Assembly: GCF_035083965.1 (NCBI RefSeq)
Contig: NC_089731.1
Coordinates: 7,415,501-7,479,500 of the forward strand
DNA length: 64,000 bases
Origin: Branchiostoma lanceolatum
Taxonomy: Eukaryota; Chordata; Leptocardii; Amphioxiformes; Branchiostomatidae
Direction of reading: 5' to 3'
Part shown: positions 53,101-64,000 of the stretch, piece after piece
Position numbering within the stretch: position 1 is the first letter of the stretch
How the letters are laid out: each line of letters starts with the position of its first letter
Notes under the pieces: generated by a model
Told to the model about the DNA's origin: nothing
Databases searched by the model: none
Seen by the model: only the letters and a program-made list of their open reading frames with translations
Translations under genes and position numbers: made by a program

Positions 53101-56100
53101 AAGAGGGGGAGGGGGGCAGTTACAAGCATCATTACATGATTTTAGATGCCTCTATGTACTAGTATCCAGTATTGACCCTAGCTAACAAATTCGTGAACAA
53201 TAATTATGGTTTTGGTAGGTCTTTTTATTTTGGAACTGAAAGCAAACTGCAAAGTTACAAGAAGGTCAGTGCCTTGATATCTCCTGGTTGTTCTTACATA
53301 CGTTATGTATCTTTGCCTTTTTAAAAGTGCATATATTGAATGTTGTGAGATACTGCCATCTGTGTTCTCTAATGTCCTGCTAATTCTACTTTTCTCCAGA
53401 CCCCGTAAGGAGTATGTACATCTGCTACAGAAGGACCTGTGCCTGTACTACAGCTACAATGACTACCTGATGGAGAAAATCATGCAGCTGTTTCCACTAG
53501 CAGAGGTATGGATGCGAAAATGTAACATGTAGATGTAGAAATGACTGTTCAGAGCTCATTAAACTGTGTCAACTTTGATAGACTTGTAAGCAGTGTAGTC
53601 CTGTTATCTCCAAGTAGATGTTGGGGTGGACAGTTGTAATGTTTTTTTGACATATTTTTACCCCAACAGTAGAGCTGGAGAGGAGGTGTAGTACCGTACT
53701 AGTAGTGTTAAGGGAGATGGTCAGATTAGGAAATATAAGATTTCCATGGTATACAAAATTGAATTCAGGTTGACCACTCTGCTGTTGTTTTGTAATGAAA
53801 AGGTTTTAAGGGGATAATTTTGTTGCTGTTCTGTGAAATATTACAGGATAAATGCACAAATATTGATGGGGTCAACAAAGTATAAGGACACCCAGTAAGA
53901 CAAACCCCTAGATCTTATGAAAACAGCTGTATATCTGTTCTGGTATAGCTGGTATAACCGCCCTTCGCCGCAACACACCAACATTTATGTCTGTAGGTGA
54001 TAGAGTTTCTGGAGGCGTGTGAAGTGGACCGTCCCGTCACCATCAGGACCAACACCCTGAAGACCAGGAGAAGAGACCTGGCTCAGGCCCTCATCAACAG
54101 GGGCGTCAACCTGGACCCCGTGGGGAAATGGTCCAAAGTAGGGCTGGTGGTGTACGACTCTGCTGTACCCATTGGTAAGGGCTATGTTCTTAGTTCTTCT
54201 TACTTAAGTCGCTTTTTTTCATGCACTTCTGCTAGGGATGTTGCTGGAAAACATAGACTTTGTCTGTATAATAATACAATGCTAAACTTTCTTCCAACAC
54301 TAAGGTATTCACGGATCGAATTTTCGACGACCACTGTCGCCTTCTTCAGGATCAATAAACTCTTGCGAGTTTACGTTCGGCAGTGATTGGTCATTATTGA
54401 TCCTGAAGAAGGCGACAGTGGTCGTCGAAAATTCGATCGTGAATACCTTAGTGTTGGAAGAAAGTTTAGCATTGTATTATGATTACTACCAACACAGATG
54501 AGCTTTCATTATGACTATGTCTGTAGTTTGATTGGAGGCTTTGAAGAGTGTTGCAACACTGCACTTTTTTGGATCAAAATGTTAAGAAACATTACACACT
54601 GTCATTACACTTACAGTTTTAAATAGCTTGAATGGTGTGACTGCTGAGTACCTTACTGGCCACCTTACTATAAATCATCCTGTGTGTGTTTCTGCACTGC
54701 AGTTTCTATGTGTTCTGCTAGAGGAAGCAGTGCAGTTTTGTTTGTTTTTTTCTCTCTCATCATCTCAACTTGTTGTTTCCAGGTGCCACCCCTGAGTACC
54801 TAGCCGGGCACTACATCCTGCAGGGAGCCGCCAGTTTCCTGCCCGTCATGGCGCTGGCACCGCAGGAGAAGGAGAAGGTTCTGGACATGTGTTCTGCACC
54901 AGGGGGGAAGACAACATATATCGGTACGGACCCTGCATGTTGTTTATGGATGGAAGCTACACATTAAATACTTGTTTCATAGAATTTTAAAAGTCACTTA
55001 AAAATCAAAATCTCTCAAGTTTTCATAGTCCAATGAGATTGTTTTCCAAGTGCACATTCTATTGATCCAAGGTTAAATTAACAGGGCCAAGTTCTTTTAA
55101 CATCTGAGCACTTGTTGGCAGCCTTCATCAGGGTGTAATGCTACTCCTTACCACATGGTGTTGTTGCAACTAGAGAAAACTTTAGTTGTGTATGTGTTAT
55201 CAGAATTCTACCTTCAAATGACTCCCTGGTCCCAACTTGATGAAACTATTCATGGAACTGTTGATTTGTTTGTTTGTTTGTTTGTTTATTTATTCATTTA
55301 GAATATCCATCAGTAAACTGCATCATGTTGGAGTCCTTTTCTGATATCACATGTAATACAAACATGATCTGAATATTTGCCCCCTCCAGCCCAGCTGATG
55401 AAGAACACAGGGATGCTGTTTGCCAACGATGTGAACAAAGACAGAGTGAAGGCCATCGTGGGGAACTTGCACCGTCTGGGGGTCACCAACACTGTCCTCT
55501 GCTGTCACGACGGAAGGCATTTCCCCAAGGTTCGTCAGAATGTTAATTAAGAAGTTGATTACTGTAAATCTTGAAATGTTTGCAGTGGTATTCTATTTTT
55601 GTGGTATTCTGGTCACCTCACTATAGCAAAATCATAATGCAGGTAATATTTGTTTGTGTGCTACAGCATCATTTACTCATGAACTTAAATCACCACAAAA
55701 AAAATCCTTTCCGCTCCTACTGCAAAATGAAATTCCCACACCTTTTGGTGTATAGGGCAGTACCCATCTTCATTTCTAAATCCATTGGGCCACTGCCTCT
55801 TGTCTAAAGGCATGGTTACATTTGTCTTGCAGTTTTTGTGTCGTAGGATTTTCCCTCTTAAAGCCACCAGATAGTGATTGTATACTTCCTAGATAAACAA
55901 ACAAACAAACATAAATTGTGATTATTTGTGCAGGTGATTGGTGGGTTTGACCGAGTGCTGTTGGATGCACCCTGTACAGGAACAGGGGTCATCTCTAAAG
56001 ACCCCTCCATCAAAACCAACAAGGTAAGGTTACTTTTCTTTCTCCTACTTGCTATGTAACAGTCTTTGTTTTGCTATTACTTTTGCAGTAGTAATTCTCT

Positions 56101-58363
56101 TTTTGCTCGCAAGGTATGTACATTGTACCATTTCTTTTATTGCTGCTGTTTTTTTTATTCTACAAAGCTGTAAGCAACCAGAAAATACTGCTAGCTGGTG
56201 TGTTACCCCAAAGGGCGGTTATACTGGCTATACAGATACAGATACAAATACAGATACAAATACAGATACAGAAAATAGTAGGAGTCAGAAAATCTGCATA
56301 AAAAGCAATATTGAAGGAAAAAAATTAAGATTTTGCTATAGTGTCTAACACTTGTACAACCCTGTTGCCAGGACGATGCAGACATCAAGCGCCATGCCCA
56401 TCTCCAGAAGGAACTGATCCTGGCAGCCATCGACTCCTGTGATGCAAAATCGCCCTCTGGTGGCTACATTGTGTACTGCACCTGCTCTGTCATGGTAAAA
56501 CCTTGGGACTTACACTTGGGTCCCTTTCACACAGCAGAAAATTGCTCGGCCAACGAGTCTGTGAGCTCTAAATGGCATTTTCAGCTGTAGTCTGCCCTGT
56601 GTTCTGTCGATCATCATAAAATTTTTAGAGATCGACTGATATTGCCTTTTCCAAAGTGATGGGGTAGATTTTCAGGTGGAAAATATGCTCAATTGTCTGG
56701 AGATCTTTAAATTTGGTGACCCTCTGGGGATCAACAGGTACGGCCAAAGCTCATTGACTGTGTGACAGGGGTTTTTGGGATATCTTTTTTTATAGAATTT
56801 TGTGTTATGTTGTATCTTATTATTTCAGGTTGTGTTTATGTTAGTGACATAAATGTTGTATCCTTTACGGTATATCACATATGTTTTCACTAGTAGACCT
56901 CTATTCATTATAACAAATTTTTTTCAACTCTATCCATTTTTTGTGCTTGACAGATTGAGGAGAATGAGTGGGTGATAGACTACGCCCTGAAGAAGAGGAA
57001 CGTGAAGCTTGTGCCGACTGGGCTGGACTTTGGCAAGGAGGGATTCACAAAGTAAAACACAAAATGTTATGTTATTTCTGCTAAACATTTTACATCTATT
57101 ATGCATGAATGTTGGCATCCATAGTTTCATTGATATAAAATATTTTTGATGCAAAGATACATGTACTGTAAATCCTGATATTCGGAGTGGTTTTATTTTT
57201 GTGGAATATCTTTTTGTGCTACAGTATTGTTTCAATTGTAAACTTAAAAGCACCACTTAAACCTCCCTTTCACTCTACTGCAAAGTTGAATCCTTGTGAT
57301 AATAAATGAATTTACAGTATTTAGGGGGTTTTGGCAAAATAATATAACAGATAATGTTCTTTCCTATGTTTCCATCGTACGTGTATAATGATTTTTGTTT
57401 GCTCTGGTAAAATTTGTAAAGATATAAGAACGTGTGTGAAGATATGAGAAAGGTCCGTTCTTGACACCTGTCTCTGGACATAGGTTCCGTGAATTCAGGC
57501 TCCACCAAACGATGAAGCTAACACGGCGGTTCTACCCCCACACACACAACATGGAGGGCTTCTTTGTCGCCAAGCTGAAGAAATTCTCCAATGCTATACC
57601 AGGGCAAGGTAAATAACGAACTCTTAAGTTGAAAAATGAACGACAATGTTATATACTTTCAATAGAGAACAATCCCAGTCCCATAGACATTGTCTTACAT
57701 ATATTATCCATGGATACAATTTCTTTTGTATTGTTAAACTGTCATTGTACAAGTTAATTCACTTTTACTTTGTCATGGATTTTTGTACACAAAGTCAGGT
57801 ATGATATTGTACTAAACCTATCTTTTGAGAATGTGTACAGGAGCATTGTACCCATTGTATCAAGTTCTGCAACATAGGAATCAGTCATCAGGGACTTACA
57901 CCTTTACGATTTCTAAGAGGAGTTCACATAACAGTAGGAAGCTGATTTCAACTAGTTACATTTTGATTAAAGTATTTTCCACTCCATACAGTGTATAGGG
58001 TGGTGCCCATTGGTGTCACCTAAGTCCTTGTACCACAAAACTTGTTGCCTAGCACATGTCTTATTCCTACCCTCAGAACCAAATGCAAAGGAAGGAGAAG
58101 AGAACAGTGAGACCTCTGAAACGCCAACTGAACCATCTACCGAAGCTTCTGCATCGTCATCTCCTGAGAAGAGATCTGCTCAAACGACCTCACCGACCAC
58201 CAAGTCCAAGAAAAATCGCCTCTTCTGGAAAAATAAGAAGTCTGGGAAGTCTCCTGATCTTCCAAAAGCCAAGACGTTCAAAGGGCAACAGAAAGCTGGC
58301 GCAGGAAAGAGAAGAAAAGGCAAACAGAACACAGGAAACAAGAAGAAACAAAAGAAGGAGTAG
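50118..58363 (+). CDS. NOP2: Nucleolar rRNA (cytosine-5) methyltransferase NOP2 (p120/NSUN1), 16 exons
   Basis: Methylates 28S rRNA and acts in 60S subunit assembly in the nucleolus (known for the family). Exons: 50118-50223, 50642-50684, 50919-51015, 51215-51475, 52074-52261, 52717-52802, 53002-53095, 53400-53505, 53997-54174, 54783-54923, 55390-55529, 55934-56023, 56372-56494, 56954-57051, 57484-57608, 58077-58363. In frame throughout, 720 residues (human 812). Start MGRK...[10 protein letters not shown]; acidic stretches about 85-230 with [31 protein letters not shown] motif [11 protein letters not shown] (residues 420-430); DAPCTGTG with Cys494; YCTCS with the presumed nucleophile Cys548; [10 protein letters not shown]; a Lys-rich tail likely giving nucleolar targeting. 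All introns are GT-AG except the sixth, which is AT-AC. The C-terminal tail is shorter than in mammals. Confidence 0.96.
52803..53001 (+). other. NOP2: U12-type AT-AC intron of NOP2
   Basis: The intron begins ATATCCTTTTT, the exact U12 5' splice site consensus, and ends in AC at 53000-53001. TGACCTTGAC upstream matches the U12 branch site (TCCTTRAC) with the candidate branch A near 52989, about 12 nt from the end. Using these borders joins phase 1 to phase 1 and gives IEKESVQPPDL, which aligns with the human protein. No GT donor in this place keeps the frame. The human p120 gene is the classic AT-AC intron example (established knowledge). Confidence 0.9.
53940..53988 (-). mobile_element. LINE 3' tail fragment next to a NOP2 splice acceptor
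   Basis: GGTATAGCTGGTATAACCGC and CCGCAACACACCAACAT are the reverse complement of the common LINE tail. NOP2 exon 9 begins at 53997, so the branch region of this intron is partly transposon-derived. Confidence 0.6.
54281..54475. mobile_element. Inverted Penelope-like tails
   Basis: CTAAACTTTCTTCCAACACT, then AAGGTATTCACGGATCGAATT and CTGTCGCCTTCTTCAGGATC, is followed by its reverse complement GATCCTGAAGAAGGCGACAG through to AGTGTTGGAAGAAAGTTTAG. The arms are about 75 bp with a 45-bp spacer. Tail-to-tail arrangement of short repeats is known for Penelope-like elements. It lies in a NOP2 intron. Confidence 0.6.
55260..55300 (+). repeat. TTTG microsatellite
   Basis: A (TTTG)5-like run grades into TTTATTTATTCATTTA inside a NOP2 intron. 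Confidence 0.7.
56196..56276 (+). mobile_element. LINE 3' tail fragment with expanded ATACAG tail
   Basis: GCTGGTGTGTTACCCCAAAG, GGCGGTTATACTGGCTATAC and then eight ATACAG/ATACAA units match the end of the LINE at 10308-10362. It lies in a NOP2 intron, in the sense orientation. Confidence 0.7.
57165..57321. mobile_element. MITE, TACTGTAAAT family
   Basis: It starts TACTGTAAATCCTG with GTGGTTTTATTTTTGTGG and ends AATGAATTTACAGTA. It is a shorter relative of 23080-23290, in a NOP2 intron. Confidence 0.55.
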
Positions 58364-58706
58364 ACAAGACATTTGAAGATGTAATTTTATATGAACATGT
58401 AAGATACATGGAGTAGCAATTCATAAAAACTACAGAAAGTGCTCAAATTGCAGAATATGGTTAAGTGTAAGTAATTATTTTGACAAATGTGTTGTTTTAT
58501 ATATTACACTATGTTGTAACCATTTAGAAAGCATATCCAATGTGAAGTGTCAATACCAATGTTAGAAGTACTTGTACCAGTTTTGGGAGGCAAATTCCTG
58601 CCTTTCTGACACCAATTAGACTTTTGCATGTTGGATTCAAAAGAAAATCCAAGAGGAAATTGAAGGTACAGGTTTGAAGAAAAAACCTGTCCATTTATGG
58701 CACTAT

Positions 58707-58843
58707 ATCATAGTACATGCGCCAAAAATAATTACTCAAGCAACTGGATAAGATTTTGAGTTGCTTCCAGTTGCTTGAGTAATTATTTTTGGCGTATCTT
58801 ATTACCTGGATGTCTAACCTTCATCAACGTATCATAGTACATG
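58707..58843. mobile_element. Small Penelope-like relic with 13-bp flanking direct repeat
   Basis: ATCATAGTACATG occurs at 58707-58719 and 58831-58843. Between them lie perfect 28-bp inverted arms (58720-58747 and 58767-58794, starting CGCCAAAAATAATTACTCAA) and a segment CTAACCTTCATCAACGT. It lies in the NOP2 3' UTR or just beyond. Confidence 0.6.
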
Positions 58844-59116
58844 TATTATGAATCAGTATCTCTTTGAATTTAAGGAAATTCATAGAATTTATGACTCACT
58901 TGCCCCCAAAAATTAAGAATACAATTGAAGTAGCCTTCTTGGCTTATCCTCCATATCCTTATGCTCCAAACAAGCAAGCAAAAATATGACTTAAGTACAT
59001 TTCTTAGTTAATGTGTGTACATTCTACCATCCTCTTCTTGAAAGACATACGAAGACAGTTTTATCTTATGTATTATGTTCCTTGCATTTATAAGGAAAAT
59101 AGATTGTGGGGAGAGA

Positions 59117-59122
59117 AATAAA
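59117..59122 (+). promoter_or_regulatory. Possible NOP2 polyadenylation signal
   Basis: AATAAA lies about 750 nt past the NOP2 stop. Earlier non-canonical signals cannot be excluded. Confidence 0.3.
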
Positions 59123-59807
59123 TGATCTCGATGAAAATATCACAGAAACTGTGTTTATGTTGTAGTTTGTTTTTCTGGCTGAGTGAGCATTTTGAACGAG
59201 CTGCATGGAATAGTGTATATCTTATTCAGCAAATGCAATACCCATCGTCTGCACATGCTAAGGTATTCAGCTGCTAGACATATTTTAGGCCGTTGGCTCA
59301 ATGATATTGCCAGTTCTTAGAGGCAGATGTTGTGTATTTGATAGACTTAACCTTATCCATGAAGAAACGCTTACATCCTGACTGATGCATACTACGTATT
59401 GCTGTGTACACTGTCAACCTATATGTGTTAGAATGGCGATTCAAAACCTGATTTTGTCTAAGGTATATCGTACAACAGCATATCTTCACACACACGCATT
59501 GCATCTGCAAGGCATCTGCGCCCCTTGTGACTGTTTTCCCCTTGATTTATAGACAAAAAGGTTCTAAAGATCCTTAAGGATTAAATGTATCAATTTCTAT
59601 TTACAGCGAAGTGAGAAACGGCGAAGTAATTCATTCTCATGAGACATGACCATTTACCGTAATGTACGTCACTGTAGAACCGTTTCACCAATGTTCAGTC
59701 ACAACGGATCGCTGTTACGGGAATATCTCGTAAAACACCTTCAAATAGGATTTGAACCGTTTATGAAAATAAGCACGTAGCAACTTTAAGCAAAGCCTTG
59801 TTAGTGT

Positions 59808-60150
59808 GGCTGTCCTCGGTACTGAACAGCCATACATGGGCGTGATACACTGTCCTTGGTACTGAACAGCCATACATGGGCGTGATACACTGTCCTTGGT
59901 ACCGAACAGCCATACATGGGCGTGATACACTGTCCTTGGTACCGAACAGCCATACATGGGCGTGATTCACTGCCCTTGGTACTGAACAGCCATACATGGG
60001 CGTGATACACTGTCCATGGTACTGAACAGCAACACATAGGCGCGTTATGCTGTCATTGGTACTGAACAGCCATATTAAGGCGTGCTATGCTGTCCTTGGT
60101 ACTGAATAGCCATAAATAGGCGTGTTACACTGTCTTTGGTACTGAATAGC
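59808..60150. repeat. 40-bp minisatellite
   Basis: About 8.5 copies of a 40-bp unit (GGTACTGAACAGCCATACAT plus GGGCGTGATACACTGTCCTT) diverge on the right-hand side. Because 40 is not a multiple of three, all three minus frames stay open for about 80 codons; these ORFs are artefacts. It ends about 60 bp from the stop codon of the CCDC3-like gene, so it may lie in its 3' UTR. Confidence 0.9.
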
Positions 60151-60210
60151 CAGTTTTAGCTATATCATCCCACCTGCATCATTACGTTACATTTACAGAC
60201 TGAATAAGCT

Positions 60211-60873
60211 TTACAATTTTACAGCCGCAACAACAAGGATAAACATCCACACGGTATAGATCCTATACACCTGGCCTGAGCTACCCATGGGTGAAATACA
60301 CTGATCGTCAGGGGCCCGAGCTCCTATATTACCGCAGTCCTCTACTTGAGTGTACCTGTCCACACCTTTCGGCAGCTCGGGGTGGATGCCGCACACCTTA
60401 ACCACGGCGGCTAGGGTCGCGTTGTCTGCTGGAATGGCGGCGTTCTGCAAGTTGACTTCGTGCGGAATGAAGAGTCCGTTCCGAGGATTCCTCAGGAAGA
60501 GAACGTAGCGGGTCTGGACGGCTACCTGCGTGCGGGAGCAGGCCGTGACGTTCCCGAGGTAGGACACGGTGACGCTCGGTGGTAGAGCCCCGCCTTTTAG
60601 AACGCAGTAGACGTCCAGTTTGGCTTTGTACACGCTGTCCTGGCCTTCTTGTGGGATCTTCTCCACGATTCTGCCGTACGCTACGATGTCGGCGCCGTAC
60701 ACGCGCTGGCTGAGGCTGCTACGGGCGGGGGACGGCAGGAGGTTGCAGGTTCGGTTGGGTAGGACCGTCCCGACTGCAGCGTCCGTTACCAGCGGCGTCA
60801 GGAGCAGTAGCACCGCCACTTCACACATAACAGTCGATAACATTCCGAGGACACAAGCTCTTGTAACCGCCAT
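60211..60873 (-). CDS. Secreted CCDC3-like (NTR/TIMP-like fold?) protein with probable GPI anchor
   Basis: A single 220-residue ORF starting in the context AAAATGGCGG. An N-terminal hydrophobic stretch (VAVLLLLTPLVTDA, near residues 19-32) is a signal peptide. The core has YGADIVAYGRIVEKI, YKAKLDVYCVLKGG, VSYLGNVTACSRT, YVLFLRNPRNG and PHEVNLQNAAIP, which resemble the secreted N-terminal half of CCDC3 (favine) including its PHGVNFQ block. The coiled coil of CCDC3 is absent. Instead the protein ends in a hydrophobic tail (YTVWMFILVVAAVKL) after small residues GSSG, as in GPI-anchored proteins. Two sequons (NRT, NVT) and a third (NAT) are visible. The family link is by pattern only; the gene may have upstream non-coding exons. 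High GC compared with its surroundings. Confidence 0.65.
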   Translation of the reverse strand: MAVTRACVLGMLSTVMCEVAVLLLLTPLVTDAAVGTVLPNRTCNLLPSPARSSLSQRVYGADIVAYGRIVEKIPQEGQDSVYKAKLDVYCVLKGGALPPSVTVSYLGNVTACSRTQVAVQTRYVLFLRNPRNGLFIPHEVNLQNAAIPADNATLAAVVKVCGIHPELPKGVDRYTQVEDCGNIGARAPDDQCISPMGSSGQVYRIYTVWMFILVVAAVKL

Positions 60874-63169
60874 TTTCGCTTAGAATAAACTTCACAAAAT
60901 GAATATCATCACCATTTGAGATAACGAAGTTCTCAACGCTATCTTTCAGATCGCAGATGAATATACAGTGCCGTAACTCATCAGCAAACCAGTTTGCGGC
61001 CAAGTGTATCTGATTCACGTACTGTTACAGTGGATGTCATCAAGGCCATGCCTGCCTTTTAGTTTCCCATCTCTCCTTGTGACCTGAAATTGCCGGAGCT
61101 GCTCGCGATAGCGGAAGATCGATTCCCATGGGCGTTAAAGAGATCCAATTATCTGGGAATCCTTTACCCAGATCAGCGCATGGAATCCCGCGGCAAGCCT
61201 CAGTGATTCAGCTCTGTTAGATATATCCGACATTTTCCCCTCCAGGACATGGAAAACGTGAGTTTTTATCGGTTAGAATCGAAGAGGCTGCGACAGATAT
61301 CTGCGCTGGGAACATGGAGAATCGACCGCTCTCCTCTCTACCTGATCCTTCTCCAATAAGTGACGAGGCTGGGCTGACGACGTGACGTGCATATCCGTTT
61401 AGCTCCGGTGATGCTTGCGTGCCATCAATCAAATAGACCGGCAGGGTTTCCGTTAAAAGGCCACACAAATTTGATGCCTTGGTTCTCGGATTTTGTTTGC
61501 AAAGAAGTAATGGAGCGGGCAGAGAAAATGAAAAAGAAACAGGCTTCCCGTTATAGACCCAAATGATCCATCAAGGGCCATAAAGTAAACATGTCAACAT
61601 GTCAATGATCTGAATATTAAACATATTGGTGTATAGATTAATATAAAAGTGTAAGAACTGTTGATACTAACATAAACATCTATGGATTGATTCATATCCC
61701 GAATTGTACACATGATGTTTTCTTTAAGTTTTGTCTAATGTAAAAAGAAAAATTGAGTGGGCGAATAGAATAAAATGAAATAAAATAAAACAAGAAATAC
61801 ACTTTTTGTGGCCTAACCGCAATGTTTTGGCGCTGTGGGATGCCATACATTTAGATGCCTCGCGGACTTTTGAATCCAAAGACCTAATAACTGTGACGCA
61901 TGTGACCGTTTTACAAAATCCGCGTGTGTCTTTCTGATTGATTTTGGCTTCAGTAGGCTAAATCCATTGGCTATTTGAAAGCCTATCACATCATGGTGGT
62001 TCCGCCATGTTTTGACAGACTATAGGCTGTTTTAACGACGCACTAAATCGTGATGATAGTCTTACTTGGATATTCCTCTCCGGCATAACTGTGGATAGAA
62101 AATGCGATTTGCTTAAGCTTTGGGTAGAAAGATCAGAGAAAGTCATGAGGAGCTCGAGCGACTATCTGTTAACGTTGTATGTATAGCCAAGTAATTATAA
62201 TTGGGCGCGTTCAAACAAAAAGCAAAACGTATTCTTTTATATCTCAGTTTCAAGATCCCCAACATGCGAGATAGTATCGAAATCAAGGTAAAATGAAGTA
62301 AATAATGTGCAATGAGAACGTTTGAATCTAAAAATAGCTAGCATAGATGATTTCCTATTTGTGACAAAGAAATTGCTTGCTAGTAAATAATGTTTACAAT
62401 GTATCAATCTCAACCGTCTAAGCTTATAACGCATCGAAGACGTCCAACAGTTCACTTGGAATTCAAAGCACATGTTAGTAACCATTTCCAGGGTCTATTC
62501 TGTGAACAATGTTTTGTAATAGCAGACCCGCTTACTACAACCAGAGTACAATGCACAGGAACGCAGACAATAATACCAGCTTGGACATTATTGAAACGGT
62601 ATAAAGCTGTTTGTCTTTTGTTGGTTGCGTGTAGATTTCAGCTAATATCACCACTTTGCAGCGGAATGATGGTAAATAACTTTTAGGGCAGGTTTATATA
62701 ACAGTTCATCTCATTTCTAACGTTGCTATTTTCAGGATCAGACATATGTGTGGTCCGCACTTATACCATTACCAAGAATCGATATGGCAGGTTGAGTAGC
62801 GGAGAAACCATTTATTCAAGCGCTCTACACCCACTCCATTTTATTGCATTCTGCTCCTCGTTTGTTTTCGCAAACATGCCAAAATGTTTCCCCCCAAAAA
62901 GAGAAAGTTACGTGTTTTCTATAATATAATGTTGCATATAATGTTGCATTCTCCTCATCCCCTGTATTGTAAATGCTTAGCATGGTTGCGCAGGGATGAC
63001 TGTATGCCGTAGTGTATTGTATCATTGACCGGACAAGCGATGCAATTATAGCCATTATGAAGGAAATAGATACGCTGTGACTATCATTGGGCTCGTGGGA
63101 CAACTGATGCTGATTTGATGGAGTATCAGACTGATATGCAGTGCCCTAAGGAATTATCCGGCGAATTTA
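60874..63169. other. No gene recognised; upstream region of the CCDC3-like gene
   Basis: Short ORFs here lack splice support and recognisable motifs. 60874-61500 is GC-richer and probably holds the promoter of the minus-strand gene. The remainder is AT-rich and featureless apart from A-rich runs near 61770-61800. Confidence 0.35.
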
Positions 63170-63710
63170 TTGAGGTGCGTAGTGATCAACGTTCGCCGTA
63201 CGAAATTCATAAATGACACAAAATATAGCATTTTTTCAAACACAGTATTTATGAACGGTAGCAAATCTTATCAACACTCCTTGATCCAAAATGATTTTCA
63301 ATTAGTTTTGAATATTTTGCCGACAAACGAATCACCTGTTTACGATTCGCTCGCTAAATGTTGGTCCGTGATTGATGATGTGTTGAATGAGGTGCTACAT
63401 TTTCTGTGCACTGTGATACCAAAATCGAAAATACGTTTTAAATCACCTGCGTGGATAGATGTGAACCCAGTCATACAAATCCAGTAATTCAGGATCAGGC
63501 CACTGCGATTTGATTCCTTGGTAGTACGATCTTTGCAGGAACAAATAAAGCGAGCGGGTGAAATAAATTTGAAAATGAAAAAAAAAACATATCGGCAACC
63601 ACAATCCTTCCTCAGAAGTCACAAAGACAACATTCTTGCCAGGTTAGTATTTAAAGAATGGATTTTGAGCTTTCAAACCATGAATGAATTGAAAACCTTT
63701 CACAACTAGA
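63170..63710 (+). pseudogene. Possible degenerate LINE fragment
   Basis: A 105-codon ORF (63170-63487) ends with VIPKSKIRFKSPAWIDVNP, reminiscent of the linker between endonuclease and reverse transcriptase in LINE proteins (PxWxxxxx after a basic stretch). It is followed in another frame by Lys/Arg-rich sequence (EQIKRAGEINLKMKKKTY). No catalytic motif is present, so this may be coincidence. Confidence 0.3.
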
Positions 63711-64000
63711 AAGACGTCTACAAGAATCTTCAACAGCTCTTAGTACCAAAAAAGTATTGGGTCTTAGGGTTTGCTACATAATCTGAATGGTATCTGTTAA
63801 TGTTTTTGTAAATCAGAAAAAAGTGTTGCGGGCGAATCCGGGAACCAAGAACTTAAATCCACGTGGCCTTGTAAATCACATCTCTTGTGAGTCATTGATT
63901 TTGCACCATTGACAAATGACGGGCACACAAGGGTAATAGCGGCGGACTGAGAATCTAATATCGAGCGAGGAAAACTCAACTCCCAACATTGATATTGGTT

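Noticed and set aside
59715..60037. Repetitive minus-strand ORFs with a MYGCSVP-type repeat
   Set aside because: The same 40-bp repeat is open in three frames; no start context, splice sites or signal peptide, and it is better explained as a minisatellite.

Overview
The window is genomic DNA from an intron-rich animal. The gene models, the very dense small foldback transposons, the LINE and Penelope-like debris and the free-standing GON-domain gene fit an invertebrate deuterostome. Lancelet (Branchiostoma) is my best guess, but it is inferred from style and was not searched. There is no operon, CRISPR array, rRNA gene or recognisable intact tRNA gene.

Layout. 578-643 is the last coding exon of an unidentified plus-strand gene. 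1.2-5.2 kb is gene-free and transposon-rich. PPIH (spliceosomal cyclophilin H) lies on the minus strand at 5408-11684, with a truncated LINE nested inside a small MITE in one intron. It sits head-to-head with ARMC9 (LisH and armadillo protein of the ciliary base) on the plus strand at 13179-28347, in 25 coding exons. A 32-bp minisatellite starts at the ARMC9 stop codon. A DIPK1/FAM69-like secretory-pathway kinase gene (minus, 31583-33531) carries an apparent 1-nt frameshift. After a gene-poor stretch comes a secreted protein made of two tandem GON domains (plus, 36838-43210). LRRC47 (minus, 44454-49578) and NOP2 (plus, 50118-58363) are divergent neighbours about 540 bp apart. A small secreted CCDC3-like, probably GPI-anchored protein (minus, 60211-60873) follows. 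The last 3 kb holds no convincing gene.

The five multi-exon genes with full models (PPIH, ARMC9, LRRC47, NOP2, double-GON) were built by hand. Every splice junction keeps the reading frame. Total lengths come to about 178, 840, 533, 720 and 493-514 residues.

The most notable points are a conserved-looking U12-type AT-AC intron in NOP2; a tandem double-GON protein lacking any ADAMTS protease part, with one exon pair almost identical (likely gene conversion); an almost perfect 167-bp palindrome in an LRRC47 intron; tandem amplification of an LRRC47 exon end together with its 5' splice site; and transposons nested in one another with readable target-site duplications. The genes share no obvious pathway. 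PPIH and NOP2 are housekeeping RNA-processing genes, LRRC47 is a putative RNA/translation-related protein, and each of PPIH and LRRC47 shares a short divergent promoter region with its neighbour.
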